A DNA stretch of 34,345 bases from Chloromonas sp. AAM2 (Eukaryota; Chlorophyta; Chlorophyceae; Chlamydomonadales; Chlamydomonadaceae), in contig QAXH01004207.1 of the NCBI GenBank assembly GCA_004335635.1, positions 31,538-65,882 on the forward strand. Reading direction: 5' to 3'. Position 1 is the first letter of the stretch; each line of letters starts with the position of its first letter. Under the pieces are notes generated by a model. It was not told the DNA's origin and ran no database searches. It worked only from the letters and a program-made list of their open reading frames with translations. The position numbers and the translations under genes are program-made. Positions 31,101 to 34,345 of this stretch are shown here, piece by piece.

Positions 31101-33357
31101 GCTTGCTGCCCATGTGAGAAAAGAAGTTTGCCAGTTCTGGGACAATTGTTGACAACACAGGACAGGTTCATTGCGGTCACTACACAAAACTGCAGCTGTG
31201 CGTCCACTGTCCAACTGACTGACCTACGCTGATGCAAGGATGCCGTAACAGAGCATACGTCGTAAGAGTGGTACTGCTGCAGTCGAGCGATGGCAGTGCG
31301 CCCTCATATCATTGCACAAGGCAAGCATAGAGGCAGTGCCCACGTCAGCTTCCATAGCACTTTCCCCATCCCAAGGCTTGGGTTGACGTTGTTGCTTGCT
31401 GCAGCAGCTGCAGCCTGCACCCCTTGTGACGGCATCGCCGCCTCACCTCCGGCTTTCGTGCCTGACCTGTCTTGCATGCATTGATTACGCGCATGCCGGG
31501 TCCTTGCAAGCATGCTGCTGTCCATGCAAGTCTCAGCAATCCGCATGCAGAATGAAGAGATGATGATGTGACCGCCCTTCCGTGCCTCATCTGGCCTGTA
31601 GCACTCATGACCTGCCGCTGTATGTACATGAGATTTGCTCGGGCAATCACCACACATGCATTGAAAAGTAACGTAGCTGCCAGGAAGCTGTCAAGCCTGC
31701 GCGCTCCGTGCATGTCATGTCTGTGCATGTAATCGTCTGCTAAGCTAGTGTGCGTGTGATGGTCTGTCAAGAGGGTGTGCCACGCCAGGCTCTATGCTGC
31801 AGAAAGCCTGTGGAAAGCCTAGCCGGGTGGTAAGGTAACTACAGCAGCGCCTGGGGTACGCTCAGGCTGCTACCAAACTGTGGTCTCATGTACGTGAGGC
31901 TCACTCCTGACGCCTTTGTGCGGCCAGTACGGCGCGTGATGTTCTCACTGTGCTGACGTTGGAGAGCGCAGCTGTGTGGTGCTGCTTGACCCATAGCGCC
32001 AGTGCGCCATGCCTCTGGGCCATAGCTGCAAAAGCCTTGGTCTGCAGACCGTTCCGGATGCATGAACGCATGTGGCTGAACTCAGACTGGCGCCTGTGTT
32101 GCATGCATACTGAAGTCAATGCAAGCAAACCCTGGTGAAGGACGGTGAAGCGAGCTGGTTGCTACAATGCCATGTGCTGCTGTGTTGCAGCGCTAGACCT
32201 ACCCTGAGGTTGAGCTGTTTATTACAGTGCTGTGTCGACGTGAACAACACGAACCCAAACGGAGCAACATGACAACACATAGAGTCAAAACATCTGCGCC
32301 TGCCCATGCCCAATCCTGCTCCATTGCCAAACTGCTGCTTTAATCAAGAAGCACGTTTACTGTTGGTCAAGATGACCGTCCAAGCATCTACTGAATCCCT
32401 GCCAGGCCAGATTCAAACGTTGACTCCGTCATTTGTTGCGATGATGCGGAAGCAGCAGTTGCGCCTCAAATTGAAGCTGTGAATCAAAGCTGAAACGCGG
32501 TCAGAAAAGCCATGCTTGTCAGTCTCCAGTCTGCCGCAGCCTATGTCTGGCTCTACACCTGATCCATGCACCCTGTTTTGGCATTTGCGACTGGCCCGCA
32601 GAACTGAGACTGCCTGGGAGATGCCTTCCACTGCCTTATCAACACTCTTGTGCCTATATCAGCAGTTGTGTCTGCCCATGCACCATACGTTGTCCGCCAT
32701 GTACCATGCAACACGCCATCATGACTGATGCCCTGCCTTTGATCCCAGCCTGTTCTACCAAAGTAACCAACATGAAGGGAGTGCCTTTGCCGTCTGCAGT
32801 TGGGCTGGAATGTTGGCCTTCTCCGGCACCCGTTTTGCTTCTCACACGTGCCTTGCAGTGAACGACGACTCCGAACAACTAGCGCCCTACTGTTACCTTT
32901 GACGTTTTGAATGAAGGAGGACTTGCCGAAAATGGAGCGGATGATGCGACATGCTGCATCCGAGCTTCCGAAAAATCATAGTGACCACCATCAGTTCCTG
33001 TCCCTTACCCCGCTAACCAAGCCCTAACGCAACATCATAACGAGCCTCGGCCTTTGGACCCATCAGGGCCTGGAACACGTACTGCAATAGGCTGACTGTT
33101 TGGCTGCAGCACCGTACGCCCACCTGCCATCAATTCACATTCAAATACGCTGGATGCCATGTGATGATGATGACCGTATCTCTTGCATGAAAACCCTGCT
33201 CCGGGCAAATTTGTGAATACTATGTACTAGCAACGGGTATGATCGTCTCCTAAAAAATCAGGGCAATAGGCAACTGCGCCACGCTCACTGCATGGCAAGG
33301 TGACTGCTGTGGGCCGTCAAGATATCTGGCCCCCAGTGTCCCAGCTCCAGTGCCCAG
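28116..33357. other. 5.2 kb with only doubtful coding exons
   Basis: No confident gene. On the plus strand, short protein-like segments with fair splice sites occur at about 29510-29590, 30150-30205, 30470-30580 and 30952-31113. The last has acceptor CTGCAG and donor CAT|GTGAGA and codes for 54 residues including CTIHICTWAGNRKLSLEL. I could not join them into one model or name them. The dispersed repeat at 31118-31149 lies just after that donor. The rest shows no repeat or RNA gene that I can identify. Confidence 0.3.
31118..31149 (+). repeat. Dispersed repeat, single copy
   Basis: Contains AAGTTTGCCAGTTCTGGGAC, nearly identical to the copies at 161-188 and 1180-1209, more than 29 kb away. 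It directly follows a candidate exon end at 31113. Confidence 0.6.
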
Positions 33358-34345
33358 CTAGGGGTATTCCTTCAGCAGCATGTGCAATGGCCTGCGCCTT
33401 GGATCCTGAACAGACCATGCCATTGCAGATTCAAACTGCGCCAGCTGTTGAGCCAAAGCCGGCCTCTCAGCCATGGTCCTCAGCCACATCCGGAACTGAG
33501 CAACACTGCAAGGGCCTTGTTGGACGTTATCAGGATCCAGATAGAACCAGATGTTGGCGTTGGGATCCAAGGCGCGCTGCGCACCACCGCCAACCCCTGC
33601 AACCGCCATCGGTTGGAAGTTGTTGTTGAAGGTGTTAGTTGGTAGTTGCACGGGCGGCATCTGCTGCCGCAGCGCGGCGGCGTTTTGTGCGGCAGCGGCA
33701 GTGGCAGCTGCAGCCAGCTGCTGCTGCTGGTAGGCTGCCTGCTGTGGCAGCTGCTGCTGCTGGCCGTACGATGGCTGCCTGGGCATGGCTGCCGCTGGCT
33801 GCCTGGGCATGGCTGCCGCTGGCTGCTGCTGTGCCTGCCGGGTCATCGCTGCTGGATGCCGCGGCTGGCCCGCAAACGGCTGCTGCTGCCTGGCCATGGC
33901 TGCTGCTGGCTGCTGCTGTCCAACACCAACACTCGTTCCCATACCACGCCCTGCTGCAGCAGCCATAGGTACTGGTGTGTTGGCTGCATATGCATTTTGC
34001 CCATACCCACCTGCCGCCAAGCCACCAGCCATTCGACCCTGCTGCTGCTGTGGCTGCTGCATTGAACCAGCCATTCCTGGAGCACGTCCAGCACCAGCCG
34101 CCACAGCTGCTGGCTGCTGCCGCTGTGGCTGTTGCTGGGCACTAGCAGCATACCCTGTACCTCCACCGCCGCCCCTCGCACCACCTAACATTGCTGCTAC
34201 TGGCTGTTGTTGTTGCTGCTGGGAACTTACCATGCTGCGTCCTGGAGCACCGGCCGGAGCCGGCTGCTGCGGCCACGCCTGTTTGTTGCCACCGCCCCCG
34301 CCCCCGGCCCCAGCCCAGCCACCCCGTTGTTGCTGCTGTTGCTGC
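33358..34345 (-). CDS. Gln/Gly/Ala-rich protein with GYF-like motif, 5' end missing
   Basis: An open frame runs from the window edge to TAG 33360-33358, at least 328 codons, with no stop; the N-terminus lies outside. Most of it is low complexity: poly-Gln, Gly-rich runs and a repeated MPRQPAAA unit coded by CAG/GCC-rich DNA. Near the C-terminus, IWFYLDPDNVQQGPCSVAQF, followed by RMWLRTM, resembles the start of a GYF domain (W-x-Y-x-D ... G-P ... W). The usual aromatic after Gly-Pro is Cys here, and the terminal Gly-Tyr-Phe is not evident. GYF domains bind proline-rich peptides, often in splicing or mRNA control. The ATG at 34233 is internal to the frame and need not be the start. An in-frame ATGGTAAGT there resembles a donor, but the continuous frame argues against splicing. 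Confidence 0.7.
   Translation of the reverse strand, partial: QQQQQQRGGWAGAGGGGGGNKQAWPQQPAPAGAPGRSMVSSQQQQQQPVAAMLGGARGGGGGTGYAASAQQQPQRQQPAAVAAGAGRAPGMAGSMQQPQQQQGRMAGGLAAGGYGQNAYAANTPVPMAAAAGRGMGTSVGVGQQQPAAAMARQQQPFAGQPRHPAAMTRQAQQQPAAAMPRQPAAAMPRQPSYGQQQQLPQQAAYQQQQLAAAATAAAAQNAAALRQQMPPVQLPTNTFNNNFQPMAVAGVGGGAQRALDPNANIWFYLDPDNVQQGPCSVAQFRMWLRTMAERPALAQQLAQFESAMAWSVQDPRRRPLHMLLKEYP

Noticed and set aside
32413..32631. Minus-strand frame VEGISQAVSVLRASRKCQ...
   Set aside because: Protein-like, but only one isolated segment with a weak acceptor; not enough for a gene call.

Overview
The window reads as nuclear DNA of a green alga. The signs are short introns (about 60-650 bp) with GTGAGT/GTAAGT-type donors, Ala/Gln/Pro-rich low-complexity proteins, many micro- and minisatellites, and the pentamer TGTAA (the usual chlorophyte polyadenylation signal) after two predicted stop codons. 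A volvocalean or Haematococcus-like source is my inference. No rRNA, tRNA, CRISPR array or bacterial operon is visible. All gene models below were assembled by hand from reading frames, splice sites and intron phase; none has been checked against transcripts.

Layout. About 1.55-3.75 kb (+) holds an F-box-like/leucine-rich-repeat gene in three exons. 15.96-4.98 kb (-) holds a 16-exon gene for a protein of about 2,250 residues: a huge disordered, acidic, Ser-Pro-rich N-terminal part and a roughly 260-residue C-terminal coiled coil whose last residues look like the end of a TACC domain. 16.58 to about 17.8 kb (-) is the 3' part of a gene I cannot name. 23.42-18.39 kb (-) is a 12-exon MYND zinc-finger gene. 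Its fifth intron carries a hAT-type transposon with terminal inverted repeats, a near-perfect 8-bp target duplication and a broken BED-finger reading frame. 23.46-28.12 kb (+) is an 11-exon PlsC-family lysophospholipid acyltransferase of 324 residues. 28.1-33.36 kb has only doubtful coding exons. 33.36 kb to the window edge (-) is the C-terminal part of a Gln/Gly/Ala-rich protein with a GYF-like motif.

The genes do not form a pathway. Notable arrangements are the convergent F-box and TACC-like pair, and the divergent MYND and acyltransferase pair, whose start codons are only 39 bp apart and which probably share a bidirectional promoter. The acyltransferase would act in membrane or storage lipid synthesis. 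The TACC-like protein would be expected at microtubule ends or basal bodies if the family call holds. An assembly gap of 96 N lies inside the transposon.
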